In this document: piece after piece, positions 25,668-34,180 of the stretch
How the letters are laid out: each line of letters begins with the position of its first letter
Position numbering within the stretch: the first letter of the stretch is position 1
Origin: Streptomyces sp. BV286
GTDB lineage: Bacteria; Actinomycetota; Actinomycetes; Streptomycetales; Streptomycetaceae
DNA length: 64,000 nucleotides
Assembly: GCF_019090165.1 (NCBI RefSeq)
Contig: NZ_JAHRIB010000181.1
Location: forward strand, 95,276 to 159,275
Direction of reading: 5' to 3'
Program-made: the position numbers and the translations under genes
The notes under the pieces: generated by a model
The model's input: only the letters and a program-made list of their open reading frames with translations
What the model was told of the DNA's origin: nothing
The model's database searches: none

Positions 25668-26021
25668 TCAGTTCGACGCACTGGCGAACATCTCGTCGGA
25701 CATGTCGTGGTCGCCGAGTCGGGTGCCTTCCGCGGTGAGCCGCAGCGCGGCCCGCTCGGCCTCGGTGAACACGGTGCTGTGCCGCCAGGCGGCGAGGCGG
25801 CTGAGCCGGACCGCGGTATCACCGGCGGCTGTGGCCCCCTTGGCGTGGGCGTCTACGCAGACGCCGAAGCCGTTGATCTGGCCGACCCGCAACTGCACGA
25901 GTTCCCGCAGGGGCTTCGGAAGCGTGGATTCCGACTGAGCGGTGACAACGACACCGTTTCTGGCGATGCGCATCGAATACGGTCTCGTGTGCCGAAAGCG
26001 ATCTGAGCGCTGCGGTCGCAT
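25668..26021 (-). pseudogene. Truncated carboxymuconolactone decarboxylase-family (AhpD-like) gene
   Basis: The frame preserves the core of the family (STLPKPLRELVQLRVGQING, VDAHAKGATAAG, RLSRLAAWRHSTVFTEAERA), proteins that act as alkylhydroperoxidase-like redox enzymes. The N-terminal 20 or so residues are replaced by unrelated sequence. The protein stops right after SDEMFASASN, about 40 residues early. The conserved CxxC of family members reads FGVC, so the first catalytic cysteine is lost. I see no continuation in another frame. Likely a decayed gene; a functional short variant cannot be excluded. Confidence 0.65.
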
Positions 26022-26142
26022 GTAGCTGACGCGCGAGGGGTGTTGTCCGGCGTTGCCGTCCGGGTGCATCCAGACATGGGGTTACGGCAGAATCGTTCGC
26101 GTACGCCCCGACCGGGCGAGCCTGAGCGCAGTTGAGGAGACG

Positions 26143-26514
26143 GTGACCGACAACAACCAGAAGACCGACCGGTCAGACCGGCTCGTAGTCGATTGCGTCG
26201 TGGTAAACGGCGTCCGTGTCGTGACTGTGCAGGGCGAGATCGACCAAGACGTGAAGGACGCCCTCGGAAGGGCGTTGATGTCCGAGGAAGGCGCGGTGCC
26301 ACCTCTTCGGGTCGTTGCGAACCTCAGCGGTGTGACGTTCATGGACTCCAGCGGGATCAACATCTTGGTCGCCGCACATCGGCGTGTGCGGGACGTCCAG
26401 GGGTGGCTGCGCATCGCCGGAGCCCGAGAACCCGTCATGCGTGTGCTGCAGATTGTCGGCCTCGACACGGTCGTGACCTGCCACCCCACGACCGAGCAGG
26501 CATTGAACGCCTGA
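26143..26514 (+). CDS. STAS-domain anti-sigma factor antagonist
   Basis: A 123-aa STAS protein. The phosphorylatable serine motif FMDSSGINIL is clear near residues 66-75, and the flanking strands (VVTVQGEIDQDV, LRIAGAREPVMRVLQIVGL) are typical of RsbV/SpoIIAA-like antagonists, which release a sigma factor by binding its anti-sigma kinase when unphosphorylated. GTG 26143 has GAGGAG at good spacing. It stands alone without an RsbW-type kinase or sigma-B-like gene nearby, so its partners lie elsewhere. Confidence 0.92.
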   Translation: MTDNNQKTDRSDRLVVDCVVVNGVRVVTVQGEIDQDVKDALGRALMSEEGAVPPLRVVANLSGVTFMDSSGINILVAAHRRVRDVQGWLRIAGAREPVMRVLQIVGLDTVVTCHPTTEQALNA

Positions 26515-26651
26515 CCGCCACGGCTCGGCCCGCCCGGCGGACGCCGGCTACCGGGAAGCAAGCCGGGTACGCCACGCGCTCTGTCCGCGGGCTGAAGCGG
26601 ACAGGGGGGAGTTCAAGTCATCTGGGCAAAGGCCAGTTGACGGGCAGGCCC

Positions 26652-27497
26652 TCAGACCTGGACACGTCGGATGTCGATGTTGCCGTGCCGGGTACGGGCG
26701 CGGACCTCCACGGTCTCCTCGCTGCTGTCCGGGCTCTTCGACATGGTGAGGGTGTTGCGTACCTGGCCTGAGTTCGAGATGACGTCGAGATACGCGGCCG
26801 TGCCCTCACGGATGCCGACATCGATGGCGCCGTGGGCGGTTTCCAACCGGACGATGCCGCGGACCGCCTCGTCCACCCGCAGGGCCCCGTGAGCGGTGGT
26901 GGCGGTCACCGAGCCCTCGGCGTGTCCGATGCTGATGTCACCGGCGGCGCCGCTCACCCGCAGTTCTCCGGCCGCGGTCCCGACCGTCGTCGTACCGTGC
27001 GAGTTCTTCAGTACGGCGGGACCCTCTACAAGGCCCACGCGCAGACTTCCGGTACTGGTGGTGATCTCTGCCGCGCCCTCGATACGGTCCACGGTCACCG
27101 AACCGTGCGACGCAGTCACCTGCAGCCGAGCGGTCGTCTCCAGGCGCACGTCACCCGACGAGGTCTTCACCCGGACCTCACCGAGCCGGCCCTCACCGAG
27201 CACCTGGACCGCACCGCCACTCATGTCGATCCTCGAGCCCGTAGGCAGTTCGACCGTCACCTCCACAGCGCCGACACGGCCCACGCGAAAGCGCTGCCCG
27301 GGCGTCCTGACGGCCAGCGCACCGCCCGCACAGGTGACTTCGCACTGCTCGGCCGCCCGGACATCCGGCTCCTTCTTCGGATCGCGGGGCCGCACCTCGA
27401 CCACCGTCTCAGGGCGGTCACCCGCGATGAACCGGATGGCACCGGCCTCCACATGCACGGTGGCTGAAATCGCTTCGGGAGTATCGAAAGAAGGCAT
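26652..27497 (-). CDS. DUF4097-type beta-strand repeat protein
   Basis: A 281-aa protein built almost entirely of short alternating beta strands of a right-handed beta-helix type (VKTSSGDVRLETTARLQVTA, SHGSVTVDRIEGAAEI, TTAHGALRVDEAVRGIVRLE). This is the DUF4097 (adhesin-like) pattern. It has no signal peptide, so it is probably cytoplasmic. ATG 27497 follows GAGGACGGGG. It lies 82 nt downstream of a ribbon-helix-helix gene, a pairing I have seen repeatedly in Streptomyces, which suggests a shared role. Function unknown. Confidence 0.85.
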   Translation of the reverse strand: MPSFDTPEAISATVHVEAGAIRFIAGDRPETVVEVRPRDPKKEPDVRAAEQCEVTCAGGALAVRTPGQRFRVGRVGAVEVTVELPTGSRIDMSGGAVQVLGEGRLGEVRVKTSSGDVRLETTARLQVTASHGSVTVDRIEGAAEITTSTGSLRVGLVEGPAVLKNSHGTTTVGTAAGELRVSGAAGDISIGHAEGSVTATTAHGALRVDEAVRGIVRLETAHGAIDVGIREGTAAYLDVISNSGQVRNTLTMSKSPDSSEETVEVRARTRHGNIDIRRVQV

Positions 27498-27579
27498 GAC
27501 CGCCCCGTCCTCACAATTCCTAGGGTTCTGCCCGCCCGCGGGAAACGATGCGGGTGACGCTGCACCGGCGCGGTCGCAG

Positions 27580-28107
27580 CTAGCGCACCCAGCCCGTGAC
27601 ACTCTGCCCGGCACCGTGGACCTGGTCCGCCGCACGGGACCGGCCGCCCCCGTCGACTGCCGCCGACACCGCTCTCACCAGCCACGCGTTGACCGACAAG
27701 CCCTCGCCGGCCGCGGCCTCCTCGGCACGGGACTTGAGATGGGCCGGCAGACGCAGATTGACACGGGCAGTGCCGCCCTCCTCGCCCTCACCCGCCGCAG
27801 GAGCAGTAGTCGGCGCCCTGAGCGATTCGGCGTACCCGCCCCGCTCGTCGCCACCATCACCGCGAGACGGCAGCGTCACCACGAAGTCGGGCTCAACCCC
27901 TCGCAGCCGTACATCAACCGATCCGGGTGCCAGTTCCCGGGTGACCTCGCCCATCGCGTCGGACAGCACATTCAGCAACGTCAGCCGGGCTGCCGACTCC
28001 AAAGGAGCCGTCAGCCGCTCCGCCAGCTCGCGAGCGTCATCTCCACCGGCCTCGGCGGCCACCGCAAGTTCCCGGCGGAGGGCTTCCACATACGGCGCAA
28101 GATCCAT
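27580..28107 (-). CDS. Ribbon-helix-helix (HicB-family-like) regulator
   Basis: A 175-aa protein, the type usually annotated as HicB-family antitoxin in Streptomyces. The C-terminal third holds a ribbon-helix-helix: strand TARVNLRLPAHLK, then helices SRAEEAAAGEGLSVNAWLVR and AVSAAVDG. The N-terminal part is helical with a central linker rich in Gly and Glu. No HicA toxin is adjacent; instead DUF4097 follows in the same direction. A TGGCGCCA palindrome lies 22 bp before the ATG and may be its own operator. Confidence 0.82.
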   Translation of the reverse strand: MDLAPYVEALRRELAVAAEAGGDDARELAERLTAPLESAARLTLLNVLSDAMGEVTRELAPGSVDVRLRGVEPDFVVTLPSRGDGGDERGGYAESLRAPTTAPAAGEGEEGGTARVNLRLPAHLKSRAEEAAAGEGLSVNAWLVRAVSAAVDGGGRSRAADQVHGAGQSVTGWVR

Positions 28108-28128
28108 GACGTCAGGATGGCATCATTG

Positions 28129-28136
28129 TGGCGCCA
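28129..28136. promoter_or_regulatory. TGGCGCCA palindrome upstream of ribbon-helix-helix gene
   Basis: A single copy of the palindrome clustered at 24851-24922, placed 22 bp upstream of the RHH gene start, where autorepressor sites normally lie. A single 8-mer is expected a few times by chance in 64 kb of this GC content, so this is a weak but position-supported call. Confidence 0.35.
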
Positions 28137-28312
28137 TGCGCAAGCCTGAATGGCACACGATGCGTAGCATCCAGATCAGCGCGTCACCAGGACGCCTCCG
28201 CCCTGTCCATTGGACCGTTCTCGTCTTCAGCCACGGCAACGGCCTGATGATCAGGAAGGAGCGGCAACGACAGTCTGGTCCCTGACCGGTCTCGCGGGCC
28301 ACGATGGGTGCC

Positions 28313-28936
28313 ATGACGATTGACGGCTCGTGGTCGATGATCGAGAGCTGGTTGTCCGAGCACGCGCCGGGCACGTACGCCTCGTTGCCCCCTGCTGCGG
28401 ACTCCGACACGGTACGCGCGGCGGAACGCGGGTGCGGGCTCGTGTTTCCCGAGGAGGTGGTGGCATCCCTGCACCGCCATGACGGCTCCGGAGAGTTCCT
28501 ACTACCCGGCAACTACCGCTTGTCCGGCGCGGCCGAGATCGCCAAGAGCTACGCGGGGTGGATGGGGTCGCAGCAGCGGGATGTACCCGAGGAATCGCGC
28601 TATTGGCGTCCGTCCTGGTTGCCCCTGGCCGAGGACGGCGCCGGAGATTCCCTCTTCATCGAGATGGCGCGGGGCGACCGGCTCGGGTGCGTCGGCACGC
28701 ACGCCCACGGGGATGGCGGACAGTACGTCGACCTCCCCCACCACGCCTCACTGCAAGCTCTGCTCACCTGGGCCGCGCAGGCCCTGTCCGACGGCTCTGC
28801 CACGGATGTACTGGACTACGTGCTCATCACGGACGAACAAGGGTCCTTCTCCTGGCAGGACGCGGACGCAGAAGAGGACGGCGCGCCGGTGAGCTGGGAC
28901 ATGGCAGCCCTGGAGCACCGATACCGCGAACTCTGA
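28313..28936 (+). CDS. SMI1/KNR4-family protein
   Basis: A 207-aa SMI1/KNR4-like protein: the N-terminal helices with Trp residues, ERGCGLVFPEEVVASLHRHD (the conserved region in which an acidic residue follows a Pro-Glu helix start), LLPGNYRL and the later WRPSWLPLAEDGAGDSLFI, which is very typical of the family. Members act as immunity proteins to secreted toxins or as cell-wall regulators. No toxin gene is adjacent. ATG 28313 (or 28304) starts it. A domain-level call only. Confidence 0.88.
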   Translation: MTIDGSWSMIESWLSEHAPGTYASLPPAADSDTVRAAERGCGLVFPEEVVASLHRHDGSGEFLLPGNYRLSGAAEIAKSYAGWMGSQQRDVPEESRYWRPSWLPLAEDGAGDSLFIEMARGDRLGCVGTHAHGDGGQYVDLPHHASLQALLTWAAQALSDGSATDVLDYVLITDEQGSFSWQDADAEEDGAPVSWDMAALEHRYREL

Positions 28937-29133
28937 GCTCTCGCCCCACGCATACACCTCCGCGACCATGACCTCGTGCCGAACGGTGCCTGCCGCTTCT
29001 GCTCGGCGCAGCTGGCCGGGGCATGGGTAGGCGGGAGCGTCCCAGTGCCGTCCCCGGTGGCGCACCCTGCGGGGCGGGGTTTAGCTGGAGTGAGGAACCC
29101 AGGTCGGTCGGGGGTTACAGCGGGGATACGGAC

Positions 29134-30474
29134 GTGAGCGATTCGGAAGCCACTGGCGGTTCCGCTCCTCTGTCGGAGGCCGAGCGAGCCGAACTGGTAC
29201 GCCTGCGGAGCCAAGTGGCGGAGCAGAAGTCGCCTTCCCCAGGTGGGAAGAGGCACCGGTCTCGGTCGATGCTCGCCGTGGTGCTGATTTCCTTGGCAGC
29301 ACTGCTGGCTCCGCTGAGCGTGATCGCGGTGTGGAGCAGCGACATCGTGGGCGACACGGACCGGTACGTCTCGACCGTGGCGCCCCTGGCCTCGGACCCG
29401 GACATCCAGGCGAGCGTGACCACCAGGGTCACGAATGCCGTCATGGACCACGTCGATGTGCCCCTGCTGCTGGAACAGGTGACTCCTGAGGACCGGCCTC
29501 GCCTGGAAGCGGCCATGGGGCGGCTCGAAGAGCCGCTGATGAGCGGCTTGCGAGGGCTGGTGGAGTCGGTGACCGCCAGATTCGTGAGCAGCGACGGCTT
29601 CGCGACGCTGTGGAGTGAACTGAACCGTGGTGCCCATCAGGCGGTCAACAAGGCGCTCACCGGCAGCGGAGGCGGCGCCGTCCAGCTCGAAGGGGACAAC
29701 GTCACGGTCGACCTCGCCCCGGTCGTCGAACGCGTCAAAGCGCTTCTGGTGGACAACGGGTTGAGCGTCGCGGACAAGATCCCTGAGCTGCACACGGACC
29801 TCACTGTGGCGACCTCCGAGGAGATCGGGAAGGTCCAGACCGGCTTCAGGCTCCTGCAGTTGATGGGAGGCTGGCTTCCACTGGTCACCGTGTTGATGGC
29901 CGCCGCGGGTGTCCTGCTGGCGTTCCGTCGGCGCAGGGCGCTGATCACCGCGGCCCTCGCCGTGGTTGTCACGGTCGGTCTGCTCGGGGTCGGTCTGTCC
30001 GTGTTCCGCGTGTTCTACCTGGACGCGCTGCCGGCCTCCGTGAACTCCGCTGCTGCGGGCTCCATCTACGACACCCTGGTCCGCTTCCTGCGCGGGACCG
30101 TTCGCGCCGTGGTCACCCTGGGCGTGCTCACAGCGGTCGCGGCCTGGCTCACGGGTCAGAGCCGGTGGGCACTGAGTGTCCGCGCGGGGTGGCGGTCCGC
30201 TCTGGGCGCCGCCCGGGCCGCCACGGGTCTGTCACCCGGCCCGGTCGGGGTTCTCGTTCATCGGCTGCGGACCTGGCTGAACTGGGGCGTTGTCGCCCTG
30301 GCCGTGCTGACGATCGTGCTGTGGGATCGCCCCACCGCGATGGTGACCTTGTGCCTGGCACTGACCGTGCTCACGCTCCTCGCCGTCCTTGAGTTCCTCG
30401 ACCCGGCTGCTCAGCACACGGGCCATCGCCACACGAGGACAGTGGACTCCCCGTCCGGCCGAGGCCCGGCCTGA
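29134..30474 (+). CDS. Integral membrane protein with coiled-coil N-terminus
   Basis: A 446-aa protein: a short N-terminal heptad-like helix (EAERAELVRLRSQVAEQK), a first membrane helix near 50-70 (SMLAVVLISLAALLAPLSVI), an extracytoplasmic domain of about 190 residues, then two helices (about 245-265, 270-295) and two more near 330-350 and 385-430. A common conserved Streptomyces membrane protein of unknown role. GTG 29134 is preceded by GGGG; the frame extends upstream without support. Confidence 0.8.
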   Translation: MSDSEATGGSAPLSEAERAELVRLRSQVAEQKSPSPGGKRHRSRSMLAVVLISLAALLAPLSVIAVWSSDIVGDTDRYVSTVAPLASDPDIQASVTTRVTNAVMDHVDVPLLLEQVTPEDRPRLEAAMGRLEEPLMSGLRGLVESVTARFVSSDGFATLWSELNRGAHQAVNKALTGSGGGAVQLEGDNVTVDLAPVVERVKALLVDNGLSVADKIPELHTDLTVATSEEIGKVQTGFRLLQLMGGWLPLVTVLMAAAGVLLAFRRRRALITAALAVVVTVGLLGVGLSVFRVFYLDALPASVNSAAAGSIYDTLVRFLRGTVRAVVTLGVLTAVAAWLTGQSRWALSVRAGWRSALGAARAATGLSPGPVGVLVHRLRTWLNWGVVALAVLTIVLWDRPTAMVTLCLALTVLTLLAVLEFLDPAAQHTGHRHTRTVDSPSGRGPA

Positions 30475-30558
30475 CGGGCGTCATCGCCTGCCGACATGAA
30501 CGGCCCTGGCTGGGGGGTGCGCCGTACGCGACCTCGTGCGACGCCTGCTTTCCCGGCG

Positions 30559-31989
30559 TCAGGCTTCGTCGAGGTCCTGCGCAGGCAGCCGCCCCGAGCG
30601 CACCGCGTCGATGAGCGTCTGATGGTCGCGCTCGTTCTGGTCGGCGTAGGCCTCGGCGAACGCGGCGAGGGCTCGGTCGAACACCGCGCCGCTGCCCAGA
30701 TAGGCGGCGATGGCGATCCGGTCGCCGGAGCGTGCGTGCGCGCGGGCCAGGGTGACCCCGCACAGCTGGCCGAATGCCTTCATGTCCTTCGGCCGCATCC
30801 GCTCGGGCACGGCGATGCCCTTCCAGTCGCGCAGTTGGCGGAGATAGAAGTCGCGGCGCTTGCCGTCGATCCCGTCGACTCGCTCCCAGCCGAGGAAGAT
30901 GTCGCTCGAGGCCTGCATCAGCCGCTGGCCGGCGACGACCCGCTGCCCCTGGTTGGAGAACCGGCTCGGGCCGACGTGCGAGGCCAGCACGGAGGCACCG
31001 GCTTCCTTCGCCTGGAGGAAGAGGGGGTCTCCGCCGTCCCGGCCGAGGAGGAGGAAGATCCAGCACCGGGTGCCGACACTGCCCACTCCGACGACCTTCC
31101 GGGCGATGTCGACCAGGCGGTAGTCCGCCAGAAGTGAGCGCCGATCGGATGCGAGCGTACGAGCGTAGCGTTCGAGCAGGCTCTGGAACTGGCGCTCCAG
31201 TGCGGTGCGCGCGACATCCGGCAACAGGTCGGCCGCCGGGACGAGCAAGGGCGGGTCGGCCGCGATGCGGGGCCCGTGCTCGGTCGTCCGGGTGAGTTTG
31301 TCGAAGGCTTGCAGGCTGTCGCGAGTGCGCGCCTTGGCCATCGCGCGAAGCAGGTTCTTCCGGCCGCGCTTGTGGAGGCGGTCGGCGGCCAGTGTCCCTA
31401 GGAGGCTCTCGTCGATCTTCGCGTACCAGACGTCGAGGTTGCTCATGTCCGCGAAGCGGATCATTGCTTCGCGGTACGAGCGGACCATGGCGCTGACGAC
31501 GCGGGCGCGCTCGGCGTCGTCGAAGCCGTTCGCCCGGCCCGCGATGGCGAGACTCGTCGCGAGCCGCTTCACGTCCCATTCCCAGGGGCCCGGCAGCGTC
31601 TCGTCAAAGTCGTTGATGTCGAACACCAACTGGCGTTCCGGCGAGGCGAGCAGACGGAAGTTCAGCATGTGGGCATCCCCGCACAGCTGAACCGTGAGGC
31701 CCGAGGAGGGACTGTCGGCGAGATCGGACGCCATGATCGCGGCGGCGCCCCGGTAGAAACGGAACGGTGACTCCAGCATGCGGGCGTACCGGATCGGAAC
31801 GAGCTCGGGGAGCCTCGTGGCGGACTGGGCTTCGAGGATGGCCAGTGGGTCCCGCCGGCTTGAGGAGAGCTGGTGGACGGCGTGGGACGACCGTGGGGAA
31901 CGGCGCCGGGACTTCTTGCCCAGGGCTGTACGTTCCTCAGGCGTGGCTTGAGGTGCTGCACGCATCGCTGTGGCCACGATCTTGGACAT
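30559..31989 (-). CDS. DUF2252 family protein
   Basis: A 476-aa DUF2252 protein, a kinase-like-fold family of unknown activity. Signatures include FYRGAAAIMASDLA, LCGDAHMLNFRLL and FDINDFDETLPGPWEWDVKR, which hold His/Asp residues reminiscent of phosphotransferases. ATG 31989 has AGGAAGG upstream. It faces away from the membrane protein at 29134 and reads toward it, ending 85 bp apart. Length matches the family (about 430-480). Confidence 0.9.
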   Translation of the reverse strand: MSKIVATAMRAAPQATPEERTALGKKSRRRSPRSSHAVHQLSSSRRDPLAILEAQSATRLPELVPIRYARMLESPFRFYRGAAAIMASDLADSPSSGLTVQLCGDAHMLNFRLLASPERQLVFDINDFDETLPGPWEWDVKRLATSLAIAGRANGFDDAERARVVSAMVRSYREAMIRFADMSNLDVWYAKIDESLLGTLAADRLHKRGRKNLLRAMAKARTRDSLQAFDKLTRTTEHGPRIAADPPLLVPAADLLPDVARTALERQFQSLLERYARTLASDRRSLLADYRLVDIARKVVGVGSVGTRCWIFLLLGRDGGDPLFLQAKEAGASVLASHVGPSRFSNQGQRVVAGQRLMQASSDIFLGWERVDGIDGKRRDFYLRQLRDWKGIAVPERMRPKDMKAFGQLCGVTLARAHARSGDRIAIAAYLGSGAVFDRALAAFAEAYADQNERDHQTLIDAVRSGRLPAQDLDEA

Positions 31990-32161
31990 CGCACACCTTC
32001 CTGCCTGGTCCTGCCCTGTCTTGTGGCACGGCCGGTGAGGTGACCGGTCGCGGCTTCGGGAGTGGGGTGCGGTGAAGCGGCGCGGCCGGACCGGGCCATG
32101 GCCTGATCGCTGTCACGGGTGAGCTGCGTACAGGTGCGCAGCCCGCAGCCCTGTTGTCGAG

Positions 32162-32536
32162 TCAGGACGCTTTCGTGGCGGCCCGTTTGACGCGCTTGTT
32201 CTTGGCTGTGCCCGCGCCGGTCTGGGCGCGCTTCGCGGGCGCCCTCTTGCGCTTCGGTGCACCGGTGGTGGAGGCGGCTGCGGCAGAGCGCGCGGACGCC
32301 TTCCGGGCCGGTCTGCTCGGCCAGGTGAACTCGATTTCGAGCTCGATCTCTCCGTCGTCGACCTCGATCTCGATCTCACTGCGGAGATCGTCGGGGATCT
32401 TCAGGCTCAGTGTCCCGTGCCCGAATTCCAGGTCGACGTCCCCGCCCTTGCGCAGGGCGTCCGCGAGCGCGGTGAGCTGGTCCGCCGCCTCCGTGCGCGA
32501 CAGCGAGCGCTTCTGCTCGAACTTCAGGTCCGTCAT
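32162..32536 (-). CDS. Amphi-Trp domain protein with basic tail
   Basis: A 124-aa protein with the amphi-Trp domain (MTDLKFEQKRSLSRTEAADQ, then LRKGGDVDLEFGHGTLSLKI and a strand ending EIEFTWP), a small beta domain of unknown function. Residues after 72 are almost entirely Lys/Arg/Ala/Ser/Thr, a histone-H1-like basic tail that may bind nucleic acid. Such a tail is an addition to the minimal domain. Located downstream of the MFS gene on the same strand. Confidence 0.82.
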   Translation of the reverse strand: MTDLKFEQKRSLSRTEAADQLTALADALRKGGDVDLEFGHGTLSLKIPDDLRSEIEIEVDDGEIELEIEFTWPSRPARKASARSAAAASTTGAPKRKRAPAKRAQTGAGTAKNKRVKRAATKAS

Positions 32537-32617
32537 GGGGTTCTCCGATCAGGCACACACAGCAGGTGTGGATCATTGTCACGTCATGCGGGAAATCCAG
32601 CATCCTGACGTCCTGAT

Positions 32618-34129
32618 CTACCGCGACGACGGTCTCGGCGGGTCCGGGCGCGGGCCCGGGCGTCGGTCGGCGTCTCCCTTCGCACGCTCTTCGGTGTTGC
32701 CCCCGCGCCGGGTCGGGGCAGGACCGGTGGTGGCTGCGGGCGGGGGAAGCGTAGAAGGCAGACGGGTCGCGGTTACCAGGCCAACGAGTCCGATGGCAGC
32801 CAGGAAGCCCATCGCGGCGGCGTAGGCACCTTGGGACAGACCGGCGACGAGGATGGTGCCGGCTATCGCGGTGCCGAAGGAGGAGCCGAGGTTGGAGACG
32901 CCGCGGGAGAGCCCGGAGATCTCGCCCTGGCGCGCTTCGGGGAACGCGGACTGGACGACGTTGACCGAGGGGGTCAGCATCATGCCGAGACCGAGTCCGA
33001 TCAGCAGGAGGCCTGGGGCGAAGGCCCACGGTCCGGCGGAGCTGGAGACGAGGGCGATCAGGACGCCGATCCCGGTGATGGTCAGTACGAATCCGGCCAT
33101 GATCAGCGAGCGCTGGGACCACCGCGCCGCCAGCCGCGCGGCGGCCAGGGACGTAACGAGCAGGCCCAGGGTGGCCGCTGTGAAGATCACGCCGGTTTCG
33201 ACGGCGTCGTAGCCCCGGACGGTCTGCAGGAACGCCGCGACAGTGAACGACGTGCCCATCAGCAGCAGCCACTGGACGTTCTGGGTGATCAGGCCGAGGT
33301 TGGACGTGCGGTTGCGGAACAGGCCGGTCGACAGCAGTGGCTCCCGTCCTGCCCTCTCCTCAGCGCGCACCCAGTGCACGAACGCCGCCAGGACGAGAGC
33401 TCCGGCCGCCAGCAGAGCAGCCATCAGCCACAGGTTGTCGTCGGCGGCGAGGATGCCGGCGACGATCAGTACCAGGCCCGCGGCGGAGAGCACGGCTCCG
33501 CGGACGTCGAAATGCCGCTTCGCGTCGGGCGGGAGCGGGTCGTCGAGCGAGCGGCTCAGGATGATGATCAGTGCGATCACCAGGGCCTGGAGGACGAAGG
33601 CGGCACGCCAGCTGATCGCCGCGGTGACGAGGCCGCCGATGAGCGGTCCCGCTGCCGCGCCGACGCCCCCGGCGGCCATGACGGTGCCGAAGGCGCGGGC
33701 GCGCGAGTCGAGGCTGGTGAAGAGCAGGGTGGTGAGGATGTAGACCGGCGGAATCAGCAGGGCGGTGCCGACGCCCTGGAGGACGGAGTAGCCGAGGATC
33801 AGCACGCCGAGCCCGGGCGACACCGCACTGAGCACCGCACCGATCCCGTACACGGTGAGGCCGGTGAGGAAGCAGCGTTTGCGGCCGAGGATGTCGGTCA
33901 GCTTGCCACCGGGAATCATCAGCGCGGCCATGACGAGCAGGAAGATCGTGATGACGATCTGGACTCCCTGGACGGTCGTGTCGAGGTCCTCACTGATGTC
34001 GTTGATCATCACGTTCATGTTCGACCCGGCGAAGCTGCAGATGAACTGCGCGAGGGCGAGCGGGGCCAGGACCTTCAGGCCGGCGCGCGAAGGGGTGTGG
34101 GGGCCGGGCTCGGGTGTCCGTTCGTTCAT
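32618..34129 (-). CDS. MFS transporter, DHA2-like drug:H+ antiporter
   Basis: A 503-aa major facilitator with about 14 membrane helices. The loop 2-3 motif GGKLTDILGRKRCFLTGL and motif C-like GVGAAAGPLIGGLV identify a DHA2-type multidrug exporter. The C-terminal 40 residues are Pro/Arg rich and cytoplasmic. GGGAGG precedes ATG 34129. It lies 51 nt downstream of the GH15 gene and could share its transcript. Substrate unknown. Confidence 0.92.
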   Translation of the reverse strand: MNERTPEPGPHTPSRAGLKVLAPLALAQFICSFAGSNMNVMINDISEDLDTTVQGVQIVITIFLLVMAALMIPGGKLTDILGRKRCFLTGLTVYGIGAVLSAVSPGLGVLILGYSVLQGVGTALLIPPVYILTTLLFTSLDSRARAFGTVMAAGGVGAAAGPLIGGLVTAAISWRAAFVLQALVIALIIILSRSLDDPLPPDAKRHFDVRGAVLSAAGLVLIVAGILAADDNLWLMAALLAAGALVLAAFVHWVRAEERAGREPLLSTGLFRNRTSNLGLITQNVQWLLLMGTSFTVAAFLQTVRGYDAVETGVIFTAATLGLLVTSLAAARLAARWSQRSLIMAGFVLTITGIGVLIALVSSSAGPWAFAPGLLLIGLGLGMMLTPSVNVVQSAFPEARQGEISGLSRGVSNLGSSFGTAIAGTILVAGLSQGAYAAAMGFLAAIGLVGLVTATRLPSTLPPPAATTGPAPTRRGGNTEERAKGDADRRPGPRPDPPRPSSR

Positions 34130-34180
34130 GACGCCTCCCAGGTTCCCCCTGCTTCCGTCCTGCCGGCAGTACCGGAAGGA

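Noticed and set aside
27580..28107. Classic HicAB toxin-antitoxin locus
   Set aside because: No HicA-like toxin ORF lies on either side; only the RHH DNA-binding part is recognisable.
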